A stretch of DNA of 64,000 nucleotides from Helicoverpa zea (GCF_022581195.2 NC_061460.1:11381501-11445500), one strand, 5' to 3'. Numbered from the stretch's first letter, positions 20,719 to 32,386 are shown. Numbers and translations are program-made. The notes: generated from the sequence alone by a model not told the origin.

Positions 20719-22638
20719 ATGAAGACTATAGAAGACCTCGAAAAGGAGCTAAAAAGTGTAGATAAGGAAATATCTAAAGTAGATGCTGAAATATCTAAAT
20801 GGAAGAACAAACAACGTGTTCTTCACGAAAAGAAGCTCGCATTGAAGAATTCCATAAATAAACTAAAAACAGATACACTAGCTAGTGTAGATTGGGCGGG
20901 AACTACTTACGAGTGGTCCGAGGACGTGGACAACACTTTGAAAAACGTGTTTCAGATCGAAAGCTTCAGACCGAAACAATTGGGTGCTATTAATTCCACC
21001 CTTTCAGGACAGCATGCTATAGTGGTAATGCCCACAGGCGCGGGCAAGAGCCTGTGCTACCAGTTACCCGCGCTAGTAAAACCTGGCCTCACAGTCGTAG
21101 TCTCACCACTCATATCACTAATGGAAGATCAAGTTAGATCGCTTACCAAAAGGAACATACCAGCTAAGTTGATCACAAGCTCAAGTTCTAAGGAAGAAAC
21201 TTCAGAAGCTCTGAACATACTGAAAGATAGTAAGACACAAATAAAGCTGCTCTATGTTACCCCTGAAAGGTTTGCTAAGAGTAAAAGATTTATGTCCAAT
21301 TTACAAAAATGTCATGCAGATGGCAGGTTACAGAGGATTGCTATTGATGAAGTCCATTGCTGTTCCCAATGGGGCCATGACTTCAGGCCCGATTACAAGT
21401 ACTTGGGTATTTTGTCTAACATGTTCCCAAATGTGCCTATCTTAGGTCTGACTGCTACTGCCACAGCTAATGTTCTCACAGATGTACAAAAAATTCTTAA
21501 TATTCCTGGTTGCCTTGTTATAAAGTCTACATTTAACAGACCCAACTTATTCTATAAAATACTGGAGAAACCAACATCACAAGAGGAATGTCTAACAATA
21601 CTTGAGAGACTATTGAAAGGCAGGTATAATGGGGAAAGTGGAATCATATACACAAACAGCATAAAAGACTGTGAAGATATTTCTGATGGCTTGCGGAAAA
21701 GAGCTCTGAAAGTTGGTTGCTATCATGCAAACTTGGATGCGAATACCCGGTCACAAGTCCATCTGAAGTGGCATGACAAACACTATCAAGCTATTGTAGC
21801 CACTGTAGCCTTCGGGATGGGAATTGACAAACCTGATGTAAGGTTTGTTATTCATCACACAATAAGTAAATCCATGGAAAACTACTATCAAGAAAGTGGC
21901 AGGGCCGGTCGCGATGGCCTCAGAGCAGAATGTGTGACTTTGTATAGAATGCAAGATGTCTTCAAAGTCAGTACCATGGTGTTCTCTTCTGTTGGCAGTC
22001 TAGAACATTTGTATGGCATGGTAAAATATTGTCTCAATGGTTCATTATGTAGGAGGCTTCTGATAGCTGAGCATTTTGATGAGAACTGGGGCAATGCAGA
22101 CTGTAACAAAATGTGTGATGTATGTTCTAACACCAATCTGAGTGTAAAAGAAATTAATCTCAGGCCACATTGCAAGACATTAGCTGGTATTATTGAGAAT
22201 GCAGAAAAGCAGGATGTAAAACTGACTGCACAGAAGTTGCTTGATGCATGGTTTTTGAAAGGCCCTGTAAATCTGAGACACAAGGGGAAAGAGCCAAATA
22301 TTTCAAGAGTCTTAGGTGAAGATGTGATTGCATATTTACTGGTTGGAAATTATTTAATAGAAGATTTTCACTTCACAGCATATTCTACAATAAGTTATAT
22401 AAAAATTGGTCCAAATATGGATGCGTTTGATGATGATAGCTTTATGCTTAACATGCCAGTAAGGAGATATTCATCCTTCGAACTGCAGGAGAAAGCTCCA
22501 AATGATTTTATACCTCAACCTGAAGCCTCCGATGAGAAACCAGGAAATGGACATAAAGCAAAAAAACGGAAATCTAGTCCCGGTGATGATTCCAAGTCGA
22601 AAATCAAAAAGGCTATAATAATTGATGACAGTGATTGA
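20719..22638 (+). CDS. RECQL: ATP-dependent DNA helicase Q1 (RecQ1), single exon
   Basis: 639 residues, starting at the ATG at 20719; the open frame upstream has no ATG. The protein opens with a coiled-coil (about 5-50) as in vertebrate RECQL, followed by the RecQ helicase core. Walker A is MPTGAGKS (104-111), the DEVH box is at 210-213, TATATANVLTDVQ follows, then VAFGMGIDKPDVRF and QESGRAGRDG. The RQC zinc site follows with CRRLLIAEHF and CNKMCDVC, then a winged-helix region. A lysine-rich tail with KKRK and a KSKIKK stretch is a likely nuclear localisation signal. RecQ1 is a 3'-5' helicase active at replication forks and Holliday junctions. Length matches human RECQL (649). There is no intron, although neighbouring genes are intron-rich. 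Confidence 0.95.
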   Translation: MKTIEDLEKELKSVDKEISKVDAEISKWKNKQRVLHEKKLALKNSINKLKTDTLASVDWAGTTYEWSEDVDNTLKNVFQIESFRPKQLGAINSTLSGQHAIVVMPTGAGKSLCYQLPALVKPGLTVVVSPLISLMEDQVRSLTKRNIPAKLITSSSSKEETSEALNILKDSKTQIKLLYVTPERFAKSKRFMSNLQKCHADGRLQRIAIDEVHCCSQWGHDFRPDYKYLGILSNMFPNVPILGLTATATANVLTDVQKILNIPGCLVIKSTFNRPNLFYKILEKPTSQEECLTILERLLKGRYNGESGIIYTNSIKDCEDISDGLRKRALKVGCYHANLDANTRSQVHLKWHDKHYQAIVATVAFGMGIDKPDVRFVIHHTISKSMENYYQESGRAGRDGLRAECVTLYRMQDVFKVSTMVFSSVGSLEHLYGMVKYCLNGSLCRRLLIAEHFDENWGNADCNKMCDVCSNTNLSVKEINLRPHCKTLAGIIENAEKQDVKLTAQKLLDAWFLKGPVNLRHKGKEPNISRVLGEDVIAYLLVGNYLIEDFHFTAYSTISYIKIGPNMDAFDDDSFMLNMPVRRYSSFELQEKAPNDFIPQPEASDEKPGNGHKAKKRKSSPGDDSKSKIKKAIIIDDSD

Positions 22639-22747
22639 TTGTGAATTACCACATAAATATAGCCTTCTCACTCATACAACATTATTGTATTTATCACTGC
22701 TGAACTATGTAAGGTCAGTATCAACCAAATAAAATATTTATTCATCC

Positions 22748-23120
22748 TCCGAGCTTTTTCCCAATCATGTTGGGGTCGGCTTCCAGTCTAACCGGATTCA
22801 GCTGAGTACCAGTGCTTTACAAGAAGCGACTGCCTATCTGACCTCCTCAACCCAGTAACCCGGGCAACCCGATACCCATTGGTTAGACTGGTGTCAGACT
22901 TTCTGGCTTCTGACTACCCGTAACGACTGCCAAGGATGTTCACTGACAGCCGGGACCTACAGTTTAACGTGCCATCCGAAACACAGTCAATGGTGTCTAA
23001 GATATACTTAGAAAGTACATACAAACTTAGAAAAGTTGCATTGGTACTTGCCTGAACCTGGGATCGAACCCGTGCTCTCATACTTGAGGTTGGTCTTTTA
23101 CCCACTAGGCCACCACGACA
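22748..23120 (-). repeat. tRNA-headed SINE, minus strand
   Basis: Read on the minus strand the element begins GTCGTGGTGGCCTAGTGGGT (A-box type) followed by GGGTTCGATCCCAGG (B box), the head of a tRNA-derived SINE. The body ends with sequence complementary to ATGTTGGGGTCGGCTTCCAG and a CTCCGAGC-like tail. Partial relatives occur at about 30975-31225, 35060-35190 and 56900-57085. It lies just after the RecQ1 gene. Confidence 0.75.
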
Positions 23121-23399
23121 TTTCAAATAAAATATTTATTATAAATTAAAATTATGCAGAATAGTTTATAATATTGTTTCAATTTTTTTTCCATTTTCAA
23201 GTCTACATAAACGAAAAATATCTGGTTCTCAGAAAAATAATCTGGCAGTACCGCAAAAATACTTCGGCGTCTTCGTAGGGTAGCTGGCAGTGGCGCCGAG
23301 TTATGTGTTTGCTGTCGCTCATCATCAATCAATAAGCATATATTCCTATGTAGACTAGACAGGATTAAAACAATTATTAAAATCATTAATATCTTTCTA

Positions 23400-23520
23400 A
23401 TTCTACATTGCAGTAGTTTCAGTGTCAGATAGCATAGCCTATTTGTCGAGGAAGGCGAGAGGCTACTTTTTATTCAGGCATTAGTTCCCACATAACGCGG
23501 GTGAAACCGCTGATTATTAA
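23400..23520. repeat. Interspersed repeat fragment
   Basis: GTGTCAGATAGCATAGCCTA, GGCTACTTTTTAT and GCGGGTGAAACCGCTG match the better preserved element at about 53538-53670. It looks like the 3' part of a widespread lepidopteran retroelement. Confidence 0.5.
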
Positions 23521-23994
23521 TACTGACGACTACCTTTTAGACTAGGCCATAAAAAATATAACAAGACGGTTTCTTAAGTATTTTATTATTTACTTTTTAT
23601 TACGTTAATTTTCTATAGAATTACAAGATACCATTATAAAATGAGAACCAAACGTGGATCAGAGCCGAGTTCAGTTCCCGTAAAATAACTTTGCCGCTCC
23701 GAAGTTGGCTACTGATGACTTTATGATAAGCTTAAGCCACAGCGCAAGCGCATGCACTAGGCTGACGAAACACAAAGGTATTTGACGGGAACTATCTTGG
23801 AACCTTAAACTTTGTTCCTTGTGTGTGAACATTTCTTAGAGCAAACTACTTGCATCTCATGACAGAAAGAACCAATAGGATTGTAAATTCCGCATATAAA
23901 AATAAAACTAATAACAAAGGACTTGTTCACACTGTAGAAATTGGAAAACATTCCGTTTTATTAGAGATCGTGAAAAGTTGAAAATGGCGGTAAA

Positions 23995-26900
23995 TCATTG
24001 GCGCCGTCTAGGAGAGTATTGCAAAGGAGACAACTGGGAGTAGGATGCCACATTTTCTTCTTTGTTTCGAGCCCTTGTTGAACTTTTGGGGCTAACACGT
24101 TTTTTCTCACTTTTGTTCGATTGACTTGATGTCCCTGAAGCTAGAATAGAATTGAATGTTGTAGGTACAAATCAGCTTTATGAGGGTATCAAAAATGTTC
24201 TAGGAGCATGGTGAAACTTTTAACTAGTTTCTAACTGAAGTGAGTTAGCAAAAGTTACCTGCAGAACTTCGTCTTTTAACCACTGGTTCTGGTTCCCGGG
24301 ATCTTCGCGTACTAAACCCAGAATCCGTTGATTTAGGCGTGGAGCACTCGCTGTCGATGCCCAACGCGTCTAAAGCCCTCATTCTCTCCGCAATCTGATC
24401 TTTTATAATATCGCGGTGCGGTGCAGCCTGACCCAAATACTCCATTTCGGCGAGCCATTCTGTACGTTCCCGGATTTGAGTTACCACTGTAATTACAAAT
24501 AAATCATCGATTTGGAAATGTCCCCATACATACAGTAATACTAAAAATTCCTGACTGTCCAAAAAAATGTGTGTGAAATGACCAATCTCTCAATATGTAA
24601 TTTTAAGGATCATATTACGAAACAGAAAAAAAATAGCACAAAATCTTACATTCATGCCACATTTGCTTATTGGTGGGCAACTGAGGCTGTGGTTTCTTGC
24701 TGATTGCAGGAGGGGGCTTTGGCCGTTGTTCCTGGTCATCTCCATAAGCCATAGTGTTAGCGAGCCTCTCCTTCATCTTCTCCCTATCTTCCCCTCGTTT
24801 CAATGGGCGATATCTAACAAAAGAGGTAGATTAGTGATGTGTGTTCTCCATGGAGAACAAAATGACTAGCGGAGATGTCATAACGAAAATTCTCTTAAGA
24901 AAATAACACGCTAAAATGCGACTGTTCGTGGGACGAGGAACGTTACTGTCTCCGGTTCCAAAGAAGGCTTATAAGCCCAGTTTTTGTGATCCTAAAATCG
25001 TTTTCTCAACTTTCTTTACTCCGTGATGTTTTCTTGCTCCTTCTCTTGGCCGTTAATTTTAAACACGTAGATACGAATACCCAACACAAAAAATACGAAC
25101 CTGTCTGCGTCGAAGACCCCAGACTCCCGAATGGTAGAAAGAGATCGTCTTCGAGACGTTCGAGGTCGGACCACCGGCATACGAACCAGCAGCTCACGGT
25201 CAGATTTATTTTCTTCATGTGCCCGAAGCTTAAAAGCAGATTTTTGTCGCTGAGCAATAGTGAGCTTCGACTCTTCTAAGAGAACTGTAATAAATGTGGG
25301 AGCCGCTTTATTTAGTAAAATAGGAACTTCATATAGTTAAATTACGTTCACATTACCTGTAATATACATCCCACCCAAAACAAAAATGTGAAAGGCTGCC
25401 AAGTTCGATAATATGGAATTCCTTTTATAGGCGAAGGATTTCCATATTATCGAACTTGGCAGCCTTTCACATTTTTTTTTTTTTTGGGTGGGATTTCATT
25501 TATGTTTTATTGGAAAATACCCCCCTAAAACGTGTTACAAAATTTAAGTACCTGGGCCACTGGGTCACCGATGACCTATGTGATGACCTGGATATAGAGA
25601 GGGAGCGCAGGGCGTTGTCTGTCCGTGGTAATATGTTGGCCCGCAGATTTGCACGGTGTTCTCATAACGTCAAAATGACCCTCTTTCGAGCCTACTGTCA
25701 GTCATTCTACACCTGCAGTCTGTGGGTTAAGTATACGCAGAGGGCATACAACGCTCTGCGTATCCAGTACAACAATGCATTCAGAATGCTTGTTGGGCTG
25801 CCGCGGTTCTGCAGCGCGTCGGGTATGTTTGCCGATGCGAGAGTCGATGATTTCTACGCAATTATACGTAAGCGTTGCGCCTCTCTAAGGCATAGAATAC
25901 GCGGCAGCTCCCACAGCATACTCAGAGCATTGAGCGATCGGTGGGACTGTCCAATGTTAGGCCGATGGGTGAGACTGCACACACAAGTTGGAGTTGGATG
26001 AGTGTTTTTAAAAATATTTATGTGTAGTTGTTTTTGTTTCTGTATGTGTACCTACTAACAATAGTTTAATAAGTTTTAATGTATTTACTAACACTATGGA
26101 CCACGGTCTGCAAATAAATGAGTAATAAATAAAAAAAAAAAAAAAAAATATTTTTGTAAGGTTGTTTATTTTATTTTTTTCTTATGATTAAGTTAGTTAA
26201 GGAAATGTCTCATTTATACTATCTTTCAGATTTTTGAATATGCACTATGCTTCTTACAAAGAAATGAACTAGATTAACTAAATGGACTAGATTTACGAAC
26301 TGACTGACATGACATGTTATCATATATTATGTTCGTGGATCAAAGTTACACATTCGTTATTTTCGAAAGTGACTCACACTTGGCCGTTTTCAGATTTTTA
26401 CTTTGACTAAATACAAACTTTTGTAACGAATTTCAGATCGGTACGACCATTCGAAGATATATTATATAAATATAGATAAATTTAGTTCGTTTTAGTTCCT
26501 TAGGGGTATAAATTTACACTGGGTATTTTACACCTTCATTATTTTGAAACCGACTCACACTTGGCCATTTTCAGATTTTTCCCTTTACCTTGACATAAAG
26601 ACCTACCTCCATGCCAAATTTCAAGTCAATACGACCATTGGAAGTGGTCTAGGTTTTTGATGAGTGAGTCAGTGAATCAGTGAATCAGTGAGTCAGTCAG
26701 TGAGTGTATAGTAAAAATAGCGATTTTCTGACGTCAATATCTCAAGACCTACAATAGGTATATTAATGAAATTTTGTATTTTAGATAAGTGAGGGGGTCT
26801 CAACAGATACTAGAAATTTGAAATGTGTAAATAAAATAGATTTTGAGTTATAGGGGGGTCGAATTTGGCCCGAAATGGTTCGTGTAATATAACCCACGGC

Positions 26901-27146
26901 CGGTGTGTCGCTTTTTTTGCTCGAACTTGGCGGACACACTGCCGTGTGTCTAGATATATGGTAAAAGTAAAATTACCTATTAAAGCTATACCTATCTATC
27001 AGAATTAGGTACGTACCTTTTAGTAACTCTCGTTGATTTTCCGTTGGTTCTGCCACGCGAGTGTGAAAAATACCACCGTGCGGAACATTCTTGCTCGGCC
27101 AGGTGATATTCACAAAACCATTATCGTCAGGTTTCAACATTTTCAT
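23995..27146 (-). CDS. UPF0193 (EVG1/C22orf23-like) protein, five exons
   Basis: Exons 27017-27146, 25101-25284, 24650-24813, 24259-24486 and 23995-24134 join in phase, giving 281 residues. Start is MKML at 27146. Family landmarks appear in order: LLEESKLTIAQRQ (exon 2), KERLANTMAYGDDQEQ (exon 3), and EWLAEMEYLGQAAPHRDIIK followed by a helix (exon 4). The last exon is a low-complexity Ser/Arg/Lys tail. The molecular function of the family is not established; a link to cilia or testis is only suspected. If exon 4 is not spliced to exon 5, translation would end three codons later with GNFC, a possible alternative 3' end. Intron 1 carries a foldback and a LINE fragment. The start faces the coiled-coil gene at 27577. 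Confidence 0.82.
25368..25494. repeat. Near-perfect 127-bp hairpin
   Basis: Arms 25368-25423 and 25441-25494 are almost exact inverted copies (ATCCCACCCAAAA ... AATATGGAA and TTTCCATATT ... TTTTGGGTGGGAT), separated by a short loop. It sits at the left boundary of the LINE fragment in UPF0193 intron 1. No target duplication is evident. Confidence 0.75.
25495..26149 (+). mobile_element. Truncated non-LTR retrotransposon 3' end
   Basis: The open frame at 25456-26001 reads KFKYLGHWVTDDLCDDLDIE, then a run typical of the post-reverse-transcriptase C-terminal region of LINE ORF2 (FRAYCQSFYTCSLW, NAFRMLVGLPRFCSASGMF). A short 3' UTR follows, with AATAAA-like signals and an 18-A tail at 26131-26148. 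The RT active site and endonuclease are absent, so the copy is 5'-truncated. The 3' frame is undamaged, suggesting a fairly recent insertion. The clade (Jockey/CR1-like) is uncertain. Confidence 0.8.
26370..26930. repeat. Interspersed repeat with internal duplication
   Basis: ACTCACACTTGGCC(G/A)TTTTCAG occurs twice (about 26370 and 26550), each followed by related sequence that includes ACGACCATT. A short GTGAGTCAGTGAATCAGTGA array follows at about 26662-26706. The end near 26930-26950 has GGACACACTGCCGTGTGTC, a small palindrome. This looks like retroelement-derived sequence in UPF0193 intron 1. Confidence 0.45.
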
Positions 27147-27576
27147 ATTATTTATTCTTGCATAGAAAATAATAAACGGATGCTTGTGTTGGTCGTAACT
27201 GTTTATAAACAAAAATTATGTTTCCCGGGCAACCGTTTTTATTGACCATCGACTATTATGGTTTCATTCCGATTCAAGAAGAAACCACAAAAATATTACA
27301 AATTAATTTAGTAAAAATATATAAATAATAATTAGGGATGATAATTAGGGATGTTTGATTGTTGTTATATCAATAAGTAGTCATTTTTATCTATAATTCT
27401 TCTTTTCGTCAAAAATATGCATACAAAATTGTAAAAGAATTTCGGCTAAATGGAAAACCACGGATGCCCGACGGAAACGGACACAGTTCTCAAAAATTAT
27501 GACAATAATTTCAGCAAATTGGCGCGTATCTATTTAAAAAATAAAGTTTATTTTGTAGATTTGTTATGTAAAAAAC
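27147..27576. promoter_or_regulatory. Divergent promoter region
   Basis: Only 430 bp separate the minus-strand UPF0193 start from the plus-strand coiled-coil gene start, so the two genes probably share a bidirectional promoter. A short tandem AATTAGGGATGAT duplication occurs near 27330-27355. Confidence 0.4.
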
Positions 27577-29484
27577 ATGGATTCTTCAGTGGGACAAACG
27601 ATCGAAAGAATTAAAATGCAAGAACAAGACAATGAAGTAAAACTTAGAGAAAAACGCGAATGTGAGTTTGGTTTGATTTTTTTATTTTTAAATCGTTTTG
27701 TTCTTAATTAATTTTGTTACTTCATCTTTGTACACATTTTTGTTAATTATGACAGTGAATAATACAATGCTCGCCATCAATCGAGGAATACGCGATGCTT
27801 TGACAAACATTTCGAAATTGACGAAAGAATATGAACAACTTACCGTAACCACTGCTAAACTGGCTCATCAGTTAATTGTGGAACAAACACGTCACAGCGC
27901 GCTCATTGAACAAGTTGATAGCTGCTGCAAAGAATTGGAGGAACTTCGTGACAAGTCTGTAAGTTATAATAATTACTAGGTAGGTACTGTTTTCCGCGAC
28001 TTCACTTGCGCCCTGTGGCAACTAATTTCCGTACCTACTCGGATAATATAGCTTTTGCCACTCGGGGTTACGGCCCTTTCACACGGCAGTCCAGTTTTTT
28101 GCAGGATACCTTTTTTTGCAGGATCCCGTTTGATCGCAAAATATATTATAGGCTAGTGTTCACACGAGCAAACCGCATGCAGGATCCTGCAAAATGTAGG
28201 GGCCCGATTCTCCTAAGTTAATAATGTCAAAATCGAATCGCAATATGATCGCAATAGGAGTTTTAACCATATCGGGCATTCTGCTACTATATAATTAAAG
28301 ACCAATCGTATTCGATTGACATTTGATTGGTGTGCGATTGGTGTGCTATTTTGGCGATTTTGGTCTATACGGTAGTTTGCTGTATAATTATTTTGCAATC
28401 GTAAATCATTTGCAGACAAAATGATTCATTATTGAATGACACAAAAGGATAAAAACGTTTATTTCAAAGAAAAAATAGCGGAATGCCACATACGCTTCAA
28501 TCATAATCGAGTCGGGATTGGATCTCAGTCGAATCCAGTCGAACGTGAATCGAATTTCGCTTAAGTAAAATTAGGAGAATCGGGCCCCTGTTCCCGTTGA
28601 TTTGTGCGATTCGGTTTTGTCACTTGATACTAGATCGTTCGTCAAGTAAAAAGCGGGAATCCTGCAAAAACGGACGCTGTGTTCACACGTAGTTCAGTTT
28701 TGCAGGATACTGTAAAATGCCGGTCCCGCAAAACTGGACTGCCGTGTGAAAGGGCTGTTAGAGTAGCTTCCTAGTAGTAAACTCTAATTAGTTCAGTAGT
28801 TTCAGAAACTAGGAGACAACCTCAATAATGTAAGTGTAAGTGGAATAATAGGTAGATAGTTACTGGCTTAAGGTTGGTTATTTGTTTGGAAGTAGGGCAA
28901 AAGTAGGGGGAATTTATTAAGAACGTGGACCTATACAAATGGGGTCCGGCCCCCCATTCTTATCTATGTTACTTGTCAAACGACTTAAAGCTATACATAC
29001 GTCCGTGATTAAGAATCTTCAGATGTTGAAGAATAATATTTACGTTGTAAGTAGCTGCATATCTTTCGAGAAAACTTAAGAACTTTGGTGATGATTCCAC
29101 AAGAAGTAGGTACTTACCTACCTACCACTAGGTAACCCAGGAAAATTCAATGAATTCAAACATAGAAAATATGTGACAAGTATTATAATTAACTATTTTG
29201 TTTTTCTCTTATATTAGACCAATGGTATTTCTTCCGTGTGGAATAAACGGTCAACATTACTAGAGACGATACACGGTGTCGCAGACAAATGTGACATTTG
29301 GGCATTACTTATTAAGCCTTCAGGTAGTGAAATAGTACCATGTAAAAAAGAAGTTCAGAATACTGAGCCAGTCATTTACGACGATAGTAAACTGAAACAT
29401 GCTTTAGAAAGAAGAAATAAAGCTATTGCTGAACGTAACTATTTGCTGTCTGAGCCTGAAGTTGGCGAAGAATTTTTACGGTAA
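27577..29484 (+). CDS. Unrecognised 184-residue coiled-coil protein, three exons
   Basis: Exons 27577-27661, 27756-27958 and 29218-29484 join in phase (GAAT|GTGAGT, TCT|GTAAGT, ATTAG|ACC). I do not recognise the family. Residues about 10-96 form a helical, heptad-rich segment (KMQEQDNEVKLREKRE, then ISKLTKEYEQL, then CCKELEELRDK). A mixed region containing KCDIWALLIKPSGSEIVP follows, and a last helix KLKHALERRNKAIAERNYLL precedes the stop. There is no signal peptide or membrane span. A GTAA follows the penultimate codon at 29481 and would splice in phase to 30122, but the stop at 29482-29484 and the separate downstream start favour two genes. Intron 2 contains nested MITEs. Confidence 0.7.
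28071..28756. mobile_element. MITE with inverted ends, itself interrupted
   Basis: The ends are GGCCCTTTCACACGGCAGTC at the left and GACTGCCGTGTGAAAGGGC at the right, flanked by TTA on both sides. TGCAGGATCC/TGCAGGATAC motifs recur in both arms. The interior is split by the element at 28199-28588. It lies in intron 2 of the coiled-coil gene. Confidence 0.75.
28199..28588. mobile_element. Palindromic MITE family 'GGGGCCCGATTCTCC', copy 1
   Basis: Inverted ends GGGGCCCGATTCTCCTAA and TTAGGAGAATCGGGCCCC bound about 390 bp of palindromic sequence with many CGATT/AATCG motifs. Two more copies occur in the window, at 53150-53535 and 57872-58268. This copy is nested within another MITE. Confidence 0.8.
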
Positions 29485-30012
29485 TTTTATTTTCAACTAG
29501 CTACCACTACGGTTTCATCTGCTTTCTGATGTATAACTCATTATTTATAAACTATAACAATGCCAAGTTTTATCAAAAGCCATTCAGCCGTTAAGGCGTG
29601 CTTGGATCAAATTAAATGAAATCATCCAAAATTCTAAATTCGTGTACCTAATTTCTATTGAACTTGCGAGACAAGCGCAATGCTTACTTGTACACTATAC
29701 GTTATGTACTGTATACTGCTTGTTTAAGGATCAAAAATGCTGTTCAGTATTCCATGGAAATAGCTGCTAATGTGTTGTAAATCTACAAAAAAGAATTTCG
29801 TTGTCTGACTGAGTCGTTAATGCCATTGCCATCAAAAAAACTTATAACACCCCGTCGTTTTGTCGGGGGTTAATAAAAAGTAGTCTGTGAAATACAATCC
29901 ATGTCAAATTTGACACTGACAGAAAGAATGTAATTTTTATGAAAATCTAGAAAATCGCTGTTTATCCTCATAAAGAATTGATTTATTACAATGATTTTGT
30001 AAAACTCTAAAA

Positions 30013-30509
30013 ATGAACAGACATCTCTTTAATTACTTCAGGTGAGATATATTGATGGTTACGCAAATCTTTCACAACAATCTTATACCTGTCTTATTCA
30101 TATGCATTAATATATTTTCAGAAGGTTAGCCCGTGACTGCCGAACCAATAGATCGTTCAGCAGTAAATTGGAACCTAATGAAAATGAGCCTATCAAGTTT
30201 ACAACCAGTCAAGCTGCGAGGAAGACAACGAGACCTTTAGTTCGGAAGGTGGATGTAGATATGCCGTGGTATCAACCATACTCGGTAATCACTAGTGTTG
30301 CAGTATTCCTCATATACTTTTGTGTTCTAAGAGAAGAGAATGACATAGATCTTGAATTCGACAAAACACTATACGAAAGAATACAGGGTCTAGAAAAAGA
30401 ACAATTGATACAGTCATACAGGTTCAACAAGGACCACGGGAAAAGTGTTGAGGACATAGAGAAGCGACTCTTGGAATTAGAAGAAATAGAAAAAAATGCT
30501 GTTGCCTAG
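30013..30509 (+). CDS. Small mitochondrial inner-membrane protein, CCSMST1/UQCC4-like
   Basis: Two exons, 30013-30041 and 30122-30509 (TTCAG|GTGAGA to TTTCAG|AAGG), give 138 residues. The N terminus MNRHLFNYFRRLARDCRTNR is basic, amphipathic and free of acidic residues before position 14, as in a mitochondrial presequence. Then come PIKFTTSQA, MPWYQPYS and a membrane span (VITSVAVFLIYFCVL) followed by REENDID. This order matches the CCSMST1 family (human C16orf91/UQCC4), which assists assembly of cytochrome bc1 (complex III). A helical, charged C-terminal extension of about 50 residues follows. The small first exon is my inference from its fit in phase and targeting character. The family call is from memory of the motif pattern, so moderate. 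Confidence 0.65.
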
Positions 30510-30974
30510 ATATTTAAGTGAAGTAGTCATGTAAACAATATTTCAATAGAATGTGTAATTGTTATGACATCTTTTATTTTTATTTTCCACTATTTAGACT
30601 CTTATTACAAAAGTTGAATGAATTTTATTCCTTAAATGTTGTTTCATAGTCAATTTACCTTTCCCAAGATCCTATGGTATTTCCCTTATAAAAGTTTATT
30701 TACAAGCTTTTTGATAGAAGAAAACAACATTCATAGATAAAAAAACAGCACAACTTAGGTAGCATCTTCCACAAAAGGACAATGACCTTTTGTTATAACT
30801 ACTGAGGGGTCACAAAAATATATACCCAAGCTATTGCAAAATATCTATTCAATGAAGTTATTTATAGTGTTCACTACGCAATAAACATCTGCCTAGCCTT
30901 TTCCAAACTATTATTACTTACCCTCATTGTTAAAATGTCATATATTGTTTGGAACTACAAAAAAAATACTTATC

Positions 30975-31225
30975 TCCCGAGCCTTTTCCCCACTATGTTG
31001 GGGTCGGCCTTCAGTCTTACCAGATGCAGCTGAATATGTGTTTTGCTAGGAATGACTGCCTGTCTGACCTCCTCGACCCAATACCCTTGGTAAAGACTGC
31101 TGTCAGAATTACTGCCTTCTGACTACTCCTAACGACTGCCAAGGATGTTTAATGAATGAAAGACCTAGTTTACCCTGTCCTCTGAAACAGTCATTCTGTA
31201 TCCAAGATACTTAGAAATTACATGC
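30975..31225. repeat. Degraded SINE body (relative of 22748-23120)
   Basis: ACTATGTTGGGGTCGGCCTT, GACTGCCTGTCTGACCTCCT and CTTCTGACTACTCCTAACGA follow the same order as the SINE at 22748, but the tRNA-like head is absent. It is downstream of the UQCC4-like gene. Confidence 0.65.
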
Positions 31226-31229
31226 AAAA

Positions 31230-31878
31230 TAAAAAAAATATGTTCAAATTAAAAGAAATTGAGTTTACAGATTGCCTCTAGTTACACTTCTATAAATGTA
31301 GTATTTAAAAAAATATTACACAAGTAATTAAAATTTACTGAGAATTGATGACTAATTTTCTTCTGTCAATAAACTGATGCAATGTGATTGAACATGTTTT
31401 TCTCATTGGATGAGTCATGTTTATTACTATACTATTATAATATGTAGATGGGGTAAGTGAGCTTCTAAAGAAAACCACATAATGACCCTAATCATATTTA
31501 TTTAACACCAATTTTCTCATAAACATCATACGATGCAACTTAATTACGCCAAACACAGAATTCTCACACTGCACATTGACATTACCTATTAAACTACTTA
31601 AGATGTAAATTACCACAAAATAACTATGCCCATGTATGGAGCACTGCTGATGTCAGAGCGAATGAAGTCACAATTTACAACAGCGTTTCATACATGAACT
31701 TAGCGAACTTACATAAAATGTATTTAATAAAAAAACTCAGTTCTGCTGCATCCTTAAAATAATGAATGAATGAATGAATAATGGATTTTAATAATATAAA
31801 AATTAAACACAACTTGTTATAGAATTTAGATCTATTGAATTACAAATAATTTATGATTAAAGTATACTAGAGTTACGT
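31230..31878. other. AT-rich gap with (TGAA)n
   Basis: This separates the end of the UQCC4-like region from the H3.3 stop codon and should include the H3.3 3' UTR (minus strand). A short ATGAATGAATGAATGAATAA run is at about 31762-31782. No gene seen. Confidence 0.45.

Positions 31879-32386
<508 letters not shown>

Noticed and set aside
27577..30509. One four-exon gene joining the coiled-coil and UQCC4-like proteins
   Set aside because: The phase fits, but a stop follows directly in exon 3 and a presequence-like first exon at 30013 fits the last exon better; kept as a finding to test.
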